Below, piece by piece: positions 16,466-25,349 of a DNA stretch of 64,000 bases; positions within the stretch are counted from its first letter, which is position 1, and the number at the start of each line of letters is the position of its first letter. This DNA comes from an uncultured bacterium (GTDB taxonomy: Bacteria; Bacillota; Clostridia; Lachnospirales; Lachnospiraceae). The notes under the pieces are model-generated. The model was not told where the DNA came from, searched no databases, and saw only the letters and a list, made by a program, of their open reading frames with translations. The DNA lies in assembly GCA_905214955.1 (NCBI GenBank), contig CAJMON010000003.1, positions 14,961 to 78,960 on the forward strand, given 5' to 3'. The position numbers were made by a program, and so were the translations under genes.

Positions 16466-16846
16466 ATGGATCTGAATGATGTGACTTCAGGAAATGAGCA
16501 GAAAATGCGGATTATACAGGAACTGGTTCCTGGCAAACAGGTGACCCTGGCCCACGTGATTGCCAGTCCGGATCCGATTATTTATAAAAAACTGGGACTG
16601 GACCCGCAGCTAGATTATAAGAGAGCAGCTATCGGGATTCTCAGCATGAGCCCGGCAGAGATTTCTGTCATTGCAGGAGATATTGCCATGAAGACGGCCA
16701 ACATTGACATGGGCTTCATTGACCGGTTCAGCGGTACACTGATTTTCACAGGAAGAGTGGCTGAAGTGGAGGCAGCGATTTCAGCCATCACCGCATATCT
16801 TCGGGAAAAGCTGGGCTTTACCATCTGTGAAATCACCAGGACGTGA
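16466..16846 (+). CDS. eutS: Microcompartment shell protein EutS/PduU type
   Basis: A 126-residue BMC-domain protein. The start IQELVPGKQVTLAHVIASP and the core GFIDRFSGTLIFTGRVAEVEAAI are characteristic of EutS, a circularly permuted hexameric shell protein of ethanolamine or propanediol microcompartments. It is slightly longer than the usual 110-116 residues because of extra residues near 36-46. GGAGGGG precedes the start. It is followed eight bases later by eutP. No other shell, lyase or dehydrogenase gene lies in the window, so these may be a detached part of a eut/pdu system; the cobalamin operon next door would supply the cofactor of the corresponding lyase. Confidence 0.92.
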   Translation: MDLNDVTSGNEQKMRIIQELVPGKQVTLAHVIASPDPIIYKKLGLDPQLDYKRAAIGILSMSPAEISVIAGDIAMKTANIDMGFIDRFSGTLIFTGRVAEVEAAISAITAYLREKLGFTICEITRT

Positions 16847-16853
16847 GAAAATC

Positions 16854-17360
16854 ATGAAAAAAATCATTTTAATGGGGCGCAGTGAGTGCGGAAAAACAAC
16901 TCTGCGCCAGGCTTTAAAAGGAGAAAACATCCATTACCACAAAACCCAGTATGTGAACCACTTTGATGTGGTCATTGATACACCGGGAGAATATGCAGAA
17001 AATGCTGCCCTGGGACGTGCTCTGGCTCTGTACTCCTATGAAGCGGATGTGGTGGGCCTTCTGATTAATTCCGAGGAGCCCTATTCCCTGTATCCTCCCA
17101 ACATTGTGGGACAGTCCACGAGGCCTGTGATCGGGATTGTGACCCAGATTGATTCCCCTTATGGAGATCCGGATCAGGCAGAGCGGTGGCTGCGTCTGGC
17201 AGGCTGCGAGACCATTTTCCGGGTAAGCTCCTACACAGGAGAAGGTATCTGGCAGATCCTGGAATATTTAAGAGAACCTGGGGATGTGCTTCCATGGGAC
17301 AAAGAAGAAGCAGAAAGGCCTAGAGTGGTGGAATCTACCAAGCGGGATAGCATTCTGTAA
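16854..17360 (+). CDS. eutP: EutP/PduV family small GTPase
   Basis: A 168-residue Ras-like P-loop protein associated with ethanolamine/propanediol microcompartments; some members have acetate kinase activity. Walker A is GRSECGKTTL at residues 8-17. DTPGEY is the switch-2 motif, TQID stands for the usual NKxD guanine motif, and VSSYTGEGI is G5. ATG 16854 (MKKIILMG) is chosen over 16827, which would overlap eutS. The gene forms a pair with eutS and ends before a clear terminator. Confidence 0.92.
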   Translation: MKKIILMGRSECGKTTLRQALKGENIHYHKTQYVNHFDVVIDTPGEYAENAALGRALALYSYEADVVGLLINSEEPYSLYPPNIVGQSTRPVIGIVTQIDSPYGDPDQAERWLRLAGCETIFRVSSYTGEGIWQILEYLREPGDVLPWDKEEAERPRVVESTKRDSIL

Positions 17361-17395
17361 ATTTGCAAAAATCAATCAGAACAGAGAAGAAAGTG

Positions 17396-17430
17396 AAAGT
17401 CTGGGAAATAAAAAATCCCAGGCTTTTGTT
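17396..17430 (+). terminator. Terminator after eutP
   Basis: AAAGTCTGGGA pairs with TCCCAGGCTTT (one G-U) around an AATAAAAAA loop, followed by TGTT. Confidence 0.8.
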
Positions 17431-17450
17431 CTGCTTTGCAAGCTCTTTCG

Positions 17451-17479
17451 TTGACATCCCCTGGGGAAACGAATATAAT
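17451..17479 (+). promoter_or_regulatory. Full consensus promoter of the cobalamin operon
   Basis: TTGACA (17451-17456), 17 bases, TATAAT (17474-17479). The spacer carries the palindrome TCCCCTGGGGA. The leader is only about 70 bases long and has no B12-box or the roughly 200-base fold of a cobalamin riboswitch. Confidence 0.9.
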
Positions 17480-17555
17480 ATTTCATGATGCCAGAGGCGG
17501 TTTTTGACGCTTTTGGACAGTTGGCGTATCTGTTTTAAAAGAGGAGCATAAGGGA

Positions 17556-18719
17556 GTGTCAGAAAAGATGAAAACCGGTCTGGAAGAATATTTTATTATC
17601 AAAGACAACAAAAAAATGAGGTATGGATATACGACAGGTTCTTGTGCGGCAGGAGCAGCAGGAGCGGCAGCCCGGATGCTGCTGGGCGGGAAGCCACTTT
17701 CCTATGCCAGGCTGATGACGCCAAGAGGCATCGAATTGACGCTGACACTTCTGGATGTATTCTTAAGTGAAGAGGAAGTATCCTGCGCCATCCGAAAAGA
17801 CGGGGGCGATGACCCAGATGCCACCACAGGCCTTCTGGTTTACGCTTCTGTGAAAAAATGCAGGGAGCCGGGTATTCACATAGACGGAGGCCGGGGAGTC
17901 GGCCGGGTGACCCAAAAAGGCCTGGAGCAGCCGGTGGGTGCTGCGGCCATCAACAAAGTGCCGCGGCAGATGATCGAACAGGAAGTGGAAAAAGCCTGCG
18001 ACGAGTTTTCATACGAAGGAGGCATCCAGGTGATCATTTCCATTCCAGGCGGCGAAGAAGTGGCGAAAAAGACCTTCAATCCCAGACTTGGCATTGAAGG
18101 AGGCCTGTCAGTTCTTGGAACCAGCGGGATTGTGGTGCCCATGAGTGAAGATGCACTGATTGCCAGCATCCGTACCGAGATGAAAATGCGCCATGAAAAC
18201 GGGGCAGAGTACCTTCTGGTAACGCCTGGAAATTATGGACGGGATTTCCTCAAAAACAAAGAGGACATCCGTTCAGAAGATTCCATGAAGTGCAGCAACT
18301 ATGTGGGGGAAACTTTAGATTCTGCAGTCAATTTAGGAATCAAAGGCATTCTGTTTGTTGCCCATATCGGAAAATTCATCAAAGTTTCCGGAGGAATCAT
18401 GAACACCCATTCCCGGTGCGCGGATTCCAGGGCGGAACTGATGTGTGCCCATGCCATACGGGCAGGAGCGGGACTGGATACAGCCAGAAGGCTTCTGAAT
18501 ACCATTACCACAGAAGAGGCCGTGGATATTCTTGCGGAAGAAGGATTTCTTGAAAAAACCATGGAACAGGTAATCGAAAAAGTACATTATTATCTCCAGC
18601 ATCGCTGCGGCGGTGCCCTTGCAACAGAAGCCATTCTCTTTTCCAACAATCAGGGATGGCTTGGACAGACAGAAGGAGCACAGGAAATGCTTCAGCGTTT
18701 CCTGCGGGAAAAACAATAG
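17556..18719 (+). CDS. cbiD: Cobalt-precorrin-5B (C1)-methyltransferase
   Basis: CbiD methylates C1 of the corrin ring in the anaerobic cobalamin route. The protein is 387 residues and opens with the family signature RYGYTTGSCAAGAAGAAA. Later GGAGRVGRVTQ-like (GGRGVGRVTQKGL) and HIGKFIKVSGGIMNTHS segments are also typical. The start is GTG 17556 with GAGGAG nine bases upstream; ATG 17568 is a close alternative. It is the first gene of an eleven-gene operon that encodes most ring-modifying and late steps of the anaerobic pathway. Confidence 0.95.
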   Translation: MSEKMKTGLEEYFIIKDNKKMRYGYTTGSCAAGAAGAAARMLLGGKPLSYARLMTPRGIELTLTLLDVFLSEEEVSCAIRKDGGDDPDATTGLLVYASVKKCREPGIHIDGGRGVGRVTQKGLEQPVGAAAINKVPRQMIEQEVEKACDEFSYEGGIQVIISIPGGEEVAKKTFNPRLGIEGGLSVLGTSGIVVPMSEDALIASIRTEMKMRHENGAEYLLVTPGNYGRDFLKNKEDIRSEDSMKCSNYVGETLDSAVNLGIKGILFVAHIGKFIKVSGGIMNTHSRCADSRAELMCAHAIRAGAGLDTARRLLNTITTEEAVDILAEEGFLEKTMEQVIEKVHYYLQHRCGGALATEAILFSNNQGWLGQTEGAQEMLQRFLREKQ

Positions 18720-18744
18720 ACAGTTTGAAAGGAAAAAGAAAACT

Positions 18745-19437
18745 ATGACAGGAACTTTATATGGTCTTGGAATCGGACCGGGAGACCCGGAACTGCTGAC
18801 CTTAAAAGCAGTACGTCTGATCAGAGAAAACGAAGTGATTGCGTTTCCAGGGGAAATGCCCCAGGAGACCGTTGCCTATAAAATTGCAGTGCAGGCAGTG
18901 CCGGAGCTGGCAGAAAAAGAACTGACAGCACTGCCCATGCCTATGACCAAAGATCCCAAAGTGCTGGAAGAAACCCACACCCATGCGGCGGATATTGTGG
19001 AAAACTTTCTGAAAAACGGAAAGAATGTGGTATTTCTTACCCTGGGAGACCCAACGGTTTATTCTACCTATCTGTATGTACACAAAAAAATCCTGGAAAG
19101 AGGCTTAAAAGCAGAGATTGTAAGCGGTATCACCTCTTTCTGTGCAGTGGCAGCCAGACTGAACATGGGACTGGTGGAAAAAGCAGAACCCCTGCATGTG
19201 ATCCCGGCTTCTTACCAGATTGAAGAAGCCTTAAGGCTTCCGGGAACCAAGGTGCTGATGAAAGCCGGAAAGAAAATGAAAGAAGTAAAAGCAACGCTGC
19301 AGGAAATCGGCGCACAGGCTGTGATGATCGAAAACTGCGGAATGCCGGATGAAAAGATTTATGCAAATGCAGAAGAAATTCCGGAAAATGCCGGATATTA
19401 TTCCCTGATTATTGTAAAGGAGGGTGAAAAGAAATGA
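18745..19437 (+). CDS. cbiL: Cobalt-factor II C20-methyltransferase
   Basis: A 230-residue tetrapyrrole methylase that puts a methyl group on C20 of cobalt-factor II. The SAM-binding GIGPGDPELLTLKA at residues 8-21 and GDPTVYSTY in the middle are diagnostic of CbiL/CobI. ATG 18745 is chosen because GAAAGGAAAA precedes it and longer frames run into cbiD. Its last four bases overlap cbiF. Confidence 0.95.
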   Translation: MTGTLYGLGIGPGDPELLTLKAVRLIRENEVIAFPGEMPQETVAYKIAVQAVPELAEKELTALPMPMTKDPKVLEETHTHAADIVENFLKNGKNVVFLTLGDPTVYSTYLYVHKKILERGLKAEIVSGITSFCAVAARLNMGLVEKAEPLHVIPASYQIEEALRLPGTKVLMKAGKKMKEVKATLQEIGAQAVMIENCGMPDEKIYANAEEIPENAGYYSLIIVKEGEKK

Positions 19438-20192
19438 TTCATTTTGTAGGAGCAGGAAGCGGTGCACCGGATCTGATCACCGTGAGAGGAAAAAATTTTC
19501 TGGAGCAGGCGGACGTGATCATTTATGCAGGATCTCTGGTGAATCCAAAACTTCTGGAGTATAAAAAAGAGGGATGCCAGGTGTACAACAGTGCCAAAAT
19601 GACCCTGGAAGAAGTCCTGGACGTGATGTTTGACGCGGAAGAAAAAGGCCTGACCACTGTGCGGCTTCACACCGGAGACCCGTGCATTTACGGCGCGATC
19701 CGGGAACAGATGGATGTGCTGGATGAAAAAGGAATCACCTATGATTACTGTCCGGGCGTCAGTGCATTCTGTGGCGCAGCCAGTGCCCTGAACCTGGAAT
19801 ATACCCTTCCGGACGTTTCTCAGAGCGTGGTCATCACCCGGATGGCAGGCAGAACCCCGGTGCCGGAGAGAGAAGAAATTGCCACCTTTGCAGCCCATCA
19901 CTGCACCATGGTAGTTTTTTTAAGCACCGGTCTGCTGGAACAGCTGTCCGAGCGTTTAATTGCGGGAGGCTACACCGCAGATACCCCGGCAGCCATTGTT
20001 TACAAAGCAACCTGGGAGGATGAGAAGGCATTTATCTGCACTGTGGGAACCCTGGCCCAGACTGCCAAAGAAAACAACATCACCAAGACCGCTCTGATGA
20101 TCATTGGGGATGTGGTAACCCACAGTCATTACAACCGTTCTGAGCTGTACAACCCTGCCTTTACCACAGAATTCCGCGAGGCATCAAAATGA
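19434..20192 (+). CDS. cbiF: Cobalt-precorrin-4 C11-methyltransferase
   Basis: A 252-residue tetrapyrrole methylase. VGAGSGAPDLITVRG at the N-terminus, LHTGDPCIYGAIREQM and CPGVSAFCGAAS are characteristic of CbiF/CobM. It methylates C11 of cobalt-precorrin-4 using SAM. The start overlaps cbiL and the stop overlaps cbiG, each by four bases. Confidence 0.95.
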   Translation: MIHFVGAGSGAPDLITVRGKNFLEQADVIIYAGSLVNPKLLEYKKEGCQVYNSAKMTLEEVLDVMFDAEEKGLTTVRLHTGDPCIYGAIREQMDVLDEKGITYDYCPGVSAFCGAASALNLEYTLPDVSQSVVITRMAGRTPVPEREEIATFAAHHCTMVVFLSTGLLEQLSERLIAGGYTADTPAAIVYKATWEDEKAFICTVGTLAQTAKENNITKTALMIIGDVVTHSHYNRSELYNPAFTTEFREASK

Positions 20193-21259
20193 CAGCCGGA
20201 TGCCGAAAACTGGCTGCGGTCAGTTTTACCGCAAAAGGCTGCAGGCTGAACGCCCTTTTGTGCCAGGCCCTTTCAAGAGAAGGGTATGACGTGGAAGCCT
20301 GGGGCAAAGAGCCTTATGCCGGGGAGCAGGGCCTGACACCTCTTACAGAGCCGTTAAAGGCCTGGACCGGACGGATGTTTCAGGAAAAAGAAGGCATTTT
20401 GTTTATTGGCGCTTCAGGCATTGCTGTGCGAAGCATTGCCCCTTTTGTCCAGAGCAAGGACAAAGATCCGGCCATTGTGGTCATGGATGAAAAAGGGATG
20501 TTTGCCATTTCTCTCATGTCCGGCCACCTGGGAGGGGCCAACGAGCTGGCTGGCACCCTGGCAAATCTCACCGGAGCCATTCCGGTGATCACTACCGCCA
20601 CGGATGTAAACGGCAAATTTGCCGTGGACGTGTTTGCTAAAAAGCAGGGCCTGCATCTTGGCAGCTTAAAAGAGGCCAAGCATGTGTCAGCGGACATCCT
20701 GGATGAAAAGCAGGTGGGAGTGCTCAGCGAATTTCCAGTGGAAGGGTCTGTTCCGGAAGAGCTGACCATTTTAAAAGACGGGGAGCCTTTTGATGGAAAA
20801 ACAGGTATGGTGATTTCCTTAAACGAAGAGAAAACACCCTTTGTGCATACCCTGCACCTGGTTCCGAGGATTGTGACCCTGGGACTTGGATGCAGAAAAG
20901 GAAAGCCGGAGAAAGAAATCGAAGAGGCAGTGTTTTCCCTGCTGCAGAGGAACCACCTGTCCATTCACAGTGTGAAACAGGTTTCCAGCATTGACCTGAA
21001 AAAAGAAGAACCGGGAATTCTGGCATTCTGCCAAAAATACCAGCTTCCCTTTGTAACCTATTCTGCGGAAGAACTCCTTCAGGTAAAAGGAGAATTTTCC
21101 GCATCCGAATTTGTAAAATCTATCACCGGCGTGGACAATGTGTGCGAAAGAAGCGCGCTTCTCGCCAGTGGGTATGGAACTATGATACAGAAAAAATCAG
21201 CAGGAAACGGGGTAACCGCTGCCCTGTGCCTGGAGAAATGGAGTGTAGACTTTGAGTAA
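20189..21259 (+). CDS. cbiG: Cobalt-precorrin-5A hydrolase
   Basis: A 356-residue CbiG that opens the delta-lactone of cobalt-precorrin-5A and releases acetaldehyde. The N-terminal domain has IGASGIAVRSIAPFVQ and the family-defining SLMSGHLGGANELA. The C-terminal CbiG domain carries VTLGLGCRKG. The length is normal for the two-domain form. It overlaps cbiF by four bases and cbiH by eight. Confidence 0.95.
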   Translation: MTAGCRKLAAVSFTAKGCRLNALLCQALSREGYDVEAWGKEPYAGEQGLTPLTEPLKAWTGRMFQEKEGILFIGASGIAVRSIAPFVQSKDKDPAIVVMDEKGMFAISLMSGHLGGANELAGTLANLTGAIPVITTATDVNGKFAVDVFAKKQGLHLGSLKEAKHVSADILDEKQVGVLSEFPVEGSVPEELTILKDGEPFDGKTGMVISLNEEKTPFVHTLHLVPRIVTLGLGCRKGKPEKEIEEAVFSLLQRNHLSIHSVKQVSSIDLKKEEPGILAFCQKYQLPFVTYSAEELLQVKGEFSASEFVKSITGVDNVCERSALLASGYGTMIQKKSAGNGVTAALCLEKWSVDFE

Positions 21260-21983
21260 AATTTATGTAGTGGGCATTGGCCCTGGAGAATACGAGCAGA
21301 TGACGATGCGTGCAGCAAACGCGCTGCAGTCCTGTGATGTCATCGTTGGATATACGGTTTATGTGGACCTGGTAAAAGAGCATTTCCCTGGAAAAGAATT
21401 TCTTACCACTCCTATGCGCAAAGAAATCGAGCGCTGCCAGCTGGCGTTTGACGAGGCAGAAAAAGGCAAAAATGTGGCAATGATCTGCAGCGGAGATGCC
21501 GGAGTATATGGTATGGCAGGCCTGATGCTGGAGATCGGGGAAGGTTATCCACAGATTTCTGTAGAAGTGATTCCAGGAGTCACTGCAGCCACCGGAGGCG
21601 CAGCCGTGCTGGGGGCACCATTGATTCACGATTTTGCCCTGATCAGTTTAAGCGACCTGATGACTCCCTGGGAGAAAATTGAAAAACGGCTTCTGTGTGC
21701 ATCCGAAGCAGACTTTGTCATCTGCCTGTACAATCCTTCCAGCAGAAAGCGTCACGATTATCTGCAGAAAGCCTGTGATCTGATGATGCAGCACAAGTCT
21801 CCGGAAACGGTCTGCGGAACCGTGCAGAGCATTGGAAGAGACGGACAGACCATGCAGGTGATGACCTTAAAAGAGCTGCGGGATACTCAGGTGGATATGT
21901 TTACCACCGTATTTATCGGAAATTCTCAGACACGGAATATCAATGGGCGCATGGTGACGCCAAGAGGATACGCAAATGAATAA
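21252..21983 (+). CDS. cbiH: Cobalt-precorrin-3 C17-methyltransferase
   Basis: A 243-residue tetrapyrrole methylase that methylates C17 with ring contraction. The motifs VVGIGPGEYEQMTMRA, VIVGYTVY, SGDAGVYGMAGL and CLYNPSSRKR are typical of CbiH/CobJ. The best start is TTG 21252, inside the end of cbiG, with ATGGAG upstream; the first ATG in frame would remove the SAM loop. The eight-base overlap indicates translational coupling. Confidence 0.94.
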   Translation: MSKIYVVGIGPGEYEQMTMRAANALQSCDVIVGYTVYVDLVKEHFPGKEFLTTPMRKEIERCQLAFDEAEKGKNVAMICSGDAGVYGMAGLMLEIGEGYPQISVEVIPGVTAATGGAAVLGAPLIHDFALISLSDLMTPWEKIEKRLLCASEADFVICLYNPSSRKRHDYLQKACDLMMQHKSPETVCGTVQSIGRDGQTMQVMTLKELRDTQVDMFTTVFIGNSQTRNINGRMVTPRGYANE

Positions 21984-23952
21984 TGTCCTGATTTTTGCAG
22001 GAACAACCGAAGGCAGAAGCCTTGGGGAATTTTTAAGCAGACAGAAGGTAAACACCCATGTCTGTGTGGCTACAGAGTACGGAGAAACGCTGATTGAAGA
22101 AAATGCGTATTTAAAAGTTCATGCAGGCAGGCTGGATGCAGAAGAGATTGGAAATTTGATCCAAGAGCTTCAGGCAGACTGCGTGGTGGATGCCACCCAC
22201 CCCTATGCGGCAGTGGTTTCTGAAAATATTCAGAAAGCCTGTAAAGAGGTGAAGCGGGACTACATCCGGCTTCTGCGGGAGGCAGACAGAGAGGATGTCA
22301 GTGACTGTGTCTTTGTCAACTCTGTGGAGGAAGCAGCTGTGTTTTTAGCAGGAACCACGGGAAAAATTCTGGCAGCTACGGGAAGCAAGGAACTGCACAA
22401 ATATACGGTGATCCCAGATTACAAAGAGCGGGTGACTGCCAGAGTGCTGTCCACCCCCAATGTGGCAGAAGAATGTGCAAAGCTGGGATTTGTGGGAAAA
22501 AATTTGATCTGTATGCAGGGACCTTTTTCCGAAGAATTAAATACCGCACTTCTGCGCCAGATCGGGGCTTCCTGGCTGGTGACCAAAGAAGCAGGAAAAG
22601 AAGGCGGTTTCCAGGAAAAGCTGGCAGCAGCCAGAAAAGCAGGGGCCAAAGTAGTTCTCATTGGCCGGCCAAAAGAGCAGGCAGAAGGACATTCTGCAGG
22701 AGAAGTGCGGAAGCTTTTGTGTGAACGCTTTCAGCTTTCCCCCAAAAGGCAGATTACCCTGGCGGGAATTGGTATGGGAAATCCGGACGGCATGACTGTG
22801 GAAACGGTAAAGGCCTGCCAGAAAGCAGAGCTTTTCATCGGTGCTGGACGGATGTTAAAAGCAGCAGAGCGTTTTGGAAAGCCTGCATTTTCTGCATACA
22901 AAACCGAAGAGATCCGTGATTATGTATACAGCCACCCGGAATATGAAAAAGTAGTCATCCTTCTCTCAGGAGATATTGGATTTTACAGCGGAGCCAAAAA
23001 GCTGTTTGAGGCCTTTGCAGGAGAAGATATCCGGATCTGCTGCGGCATTTCCTCTGTGGTGTATTTCTGCGGAAAGCTGCATACCTCCTGGGAGGATGTG
23101 AAACTGGTAAGTGTCCACGGAAGAAAAGCCAATTTAATCAGTGAAATCAGACGCTATCCCAAGGTCTTTGCACTGGTGGGAGAAAAAGACGGCATTCAGA
23201 CGCTGTGCCGGAAGCTTCAGGAATACGGCATGGATCAGGTGGTTCTGTCTGTGGGAGAGTGCTTATCTTACCAGGAAGAGAGGATCAGACGGGGAACCCC
23301 ATCCGAGCTGGCAGACCAGTCCTTTGAACAATTAAGCGTGGTACTGGCAGAGAATCCAGAGGCAGATCCGGTAGTGACCCATGGCCTGGAGGATGAGGCA
23401 TTTTTGCGGGACAAGGTGCCCATGACCAAAAGCGAGGTGCGCAGCATTTCCTTATCCAAGCTGCAGCTGACAGAGGATGCGGTGGTGTATGACGTGGGAG
23501 CCGGAACGGGATCGGTTTCCATTGAAATCGCCCTTCAGGCAGCTGAGGGAGAGGTGTATGCCATTGAGAAAAAAGAAGAAGCGGCAGCACTTCTGGAAAA
23601 AAATAAAAGAAAATTTGCAGCCGATCATCTGCACATCATCCGGGGACTGGCTCCGGAGGCTTTGGCAGACCTTCCAGCGCCTACCCATGTGTTTATCGGT
23701 GGTTCTTCCGGAAACTTAAAAGAAATTTTGGAAGTAGTGCTTGCAAAAAATCCCCATGTCCGCATTGTCATCAATGCCATTGCCCTGGAAACCGTGGCAG
23801 AGGCTTTGGATTGTTTAAAAACCCTTCCGGTAAAAGAAACGGATGTGGCAGCCGTGTCTGTCGCCAAAGCAAAAGAGCTGGGACGGTATCATATGATGAT
23901 GGGACAGAATCCGGTGTATGTAATTTCCTGTACAGGAGGGAACCCGTCATGA
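21976..23952 (+). CDS. cbiJET: Trifunctional fusion CbiJ-CbiE-CbiT
   Basis: A 658-residue fusion of three enzymes usually encoded separately or as a CbiET pair. Residues about 1-250 are cobalt-precorrin-6A reductase CbiJ (FAGTTEGRSL, DATHPYA). Residues about 255-460 are the C5-methyltransferase CbiE (LAGIGMGNPDGMT, LSGDIGFYSGAKKL). Residues about 465-658 are the C15-methylating decarboxylase CbiT (TKSEVRSISLSKLQL, YDVGAGTGSVSIE). The order in the polypeptide follows adjacent chemical steps, which suggests channelling. It overlaps both cbiH and cbiA. The symbol is a composite description. Confidence 0.93.
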   Translation: MNNVLIFAGTTEGRSLGEFLSRQKVNTHVCVATEYGETLIEENAYLKVHAGRLDAEEIGNLIQELQADCVVDATHPYAAVVSENIQKACKEVKRDYIRLLREADREDVSDCVFVNSVEEAAVFLAGTTGKILAATGSKELHKYTVIPDYKERVTARVLSTPNVAEECAKLGFVGKNLICMQGPFSEELNTALLRQIGASWLVTKEAGKEGGFQEKLAAARKAGAKVVLIGRPKEQAEGHSAGEVRKLLCERFQLSPKRQITLAGIGMGNPDGMTVETVKACQKAELFIGAGRMLKAAERFGKPAFSAYKTEEIRDYVYSHPEYEKVVILLSGDIGFYSGAKKLFEAFAGEDIRICCGISSVVYFCGKLHTSWEDVKLVSVHGRKANLISEIRRYPKVFALVGEKDGIQTLCRKLQEYGMDQVVLSVGECLSYQEERIRRGTPSELADQSFEQLSVVLAENPEADPVVTHGLEDEAFLRDKVPMTKSEVRSISLSKLQLTEDAVVYDVGAGTGSVSIEIALQAAEGEVYAIEKKEEAAALLEKNKRKFAADHLHIIRGLAPEALADLPAPTHVFIGGSSGNLKEILEVVLAKNPHVRIVINAIALETVAEALDCLKTLPVKETDVAAVSVAKAKELGRYHMMMGQNPVYVISCTGGNPS

Positions 23953-25349
23953 GACAGCCAAGATTTCTCTTGTCCGCAGGAGCCAGCGGAAGCGGAAAAA
24001 CCATGATTACCTGCGGCATTTTAGCGGCACTTAGAAAAAGAGGGAAAAGAGTTTCCTCCTTTAAATGCGGGCCGGACTATATTGATCCCATGTTTCATTC
24101 CAGAGTTTTGAAGGCAAAGTCCCGGAATCTGGATACCTTCTTTACAGACCGGGAGACCACCCGCTACCTGTTTGCACAGGGAGCGGAAGGAACCGACATT
24201 TCAGTCATGGAAGGCGTTATGGGATATTATGACGGATTGGGCGGCATCAGTACCAAAGCAAGCGCGTCCGACCTGGCAGATGTGACGGATACGCCGGTAG
24301 TATTGATTGTCAACACCAAGGGCATGAGCCTGTCTGTGGCAGCCTACATCAAAGGTTTTCTGGAATATGAAGCGCATCCACATATCAAGGGCGTGATTTT
24401 CAACCAGATGTCCCCCATGCTGTATCCCAGAATGAAAAAAGTGGTGGAAGAGCAGCTGAATGTACGGGTGTACGGCTATGTGCCGGTATTAAAAGACCTG
24501 ACCCTGGACAGCCGGCATCTGGGACTGGTGCTTCCAGAAGAGGTGGAAGATCTGGAAAAAAAATTTTCCCTTCTGGCAGACACCCTGGAACAGACCCTGG
24601 ATCTGGACGGTTTGATTTCCCTTGCAGAAGAAGCGCCGGAAATTGAAAACCAGTGTCCGGAAAATATCGAGAACTATCTGAAATCCCAGGAAGCCCAGAA
24701 AATCCGGGAAGAAAAACCAGTGATTGCCGTTGCCAAAGACGAGGCTTTCTGTTTTATTTATGAAGACAATTTAAAACTGCTGCGGGAGCTTGGGGCAGAA
24801 CTGGTGCCGTTTTCTCCTCTTCACGATAAAAAACTTCCAGAAGGGACCAAAGGCCTTCTGCTGTACGGCGGCTACCCGGAACTGTATGCAAAAGAACTGG
24901 AGGAGAATGCCCCCATGCGGCAGGAAATCCAGGATGTGCTGAACCAGGGAATGCCCTGTCTGGCAGAGTGCGGGGGATTTATGTACCTTCATGAGACCAT
25001 GGAGGATCTAAAAGGAAATGCGTACCAGGGAACGGGAAACATTTCCGGACGGGCTTTTTATACAGGAAAACTTACAAGGTTTGGCTATGTGGAATTAAGT
25101 GCCAGAAAAGAGGGTGTCTTAGGAGCAGGGAAAACACCTATCCGGGCTCATGAGTTCCACTATTTTGACAGCACCAGCTGCGGTGGAGACTTTGTGGCAA
25201 AGAAGCCTGGCAGCAGCCGGAACTGGAACTGCATTCATGGAACGGGGAAAAGCCTGTGGGGATTTCCACATCTGTATTATCATGCATGTCCCCAGGTGGC
25301 AGAAGGATTTTTAAAAGCCTGCCTTGAAAGGGAAGGAGAAGAAAGATGA
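23949..25349 (+). CDS. cbiA: Cobyrinate a,c-diamide synthase
   Basis: A 466-residue ATP- and glutamine-dependent enzyme that amidates the a and c acetate groups. The N-terminal dethiobiotin-synthase-like domain has the P-loop SASGSGKTMIT variant (SAGASGSGKT). The C-terminal class-I glutaminase carries the nucleophile at about Cys341 in LAECGGFMYL. ATG 23949 overlaps the stop of the preceding fusion gene; longer frames reach into it and are rejected. Confidence 0.95.
   Translation: MRQPRFLLSAGASGSGKTMITCGILAALRKRGKRVSSFKCGPDYIDPMFHSRVLKAKSRNLDTFFTDRETTRYLFAQGAEGTDISVMEGVMGYYDGLGGISTKASASDLADVTDTPVVLIVNTKGMSLSVAAYIKGFLEYEAHPHIKGVIFNQMSPMLYPRMKKVVEEQLNVRVYGYVPVLKDLTLDSRHLGLVLPEEVEDLEKKFSLLADTLEQTLDLDGLISLAEEAPEIENQCPENIENYLKSQEAQKIREEKPVIAVAKDEAFCFIYEDNLKLLRELGAELVPFSPLHDKKLPEGTKGLLLYGGYPELYAKELEENAPMRQEIQDVLNQGMPCLAECGGFMYLHETMEDLKGNAYQGTGNISGRAFYTGKLTRFGYVELSARKEGVLGAGKTPIRAHEFHYFDSTSCGGDFVAKKPGSSRNWNCIHGTGKSLWGFPHLYYHACPQVAEGFLKACLEREGEER

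Noticed and set aside
17480..17555. Cobalamin riboswitch ahead of cbiD
   Set aside because: The leader is too short and lacks the B12 box and the expected fold.
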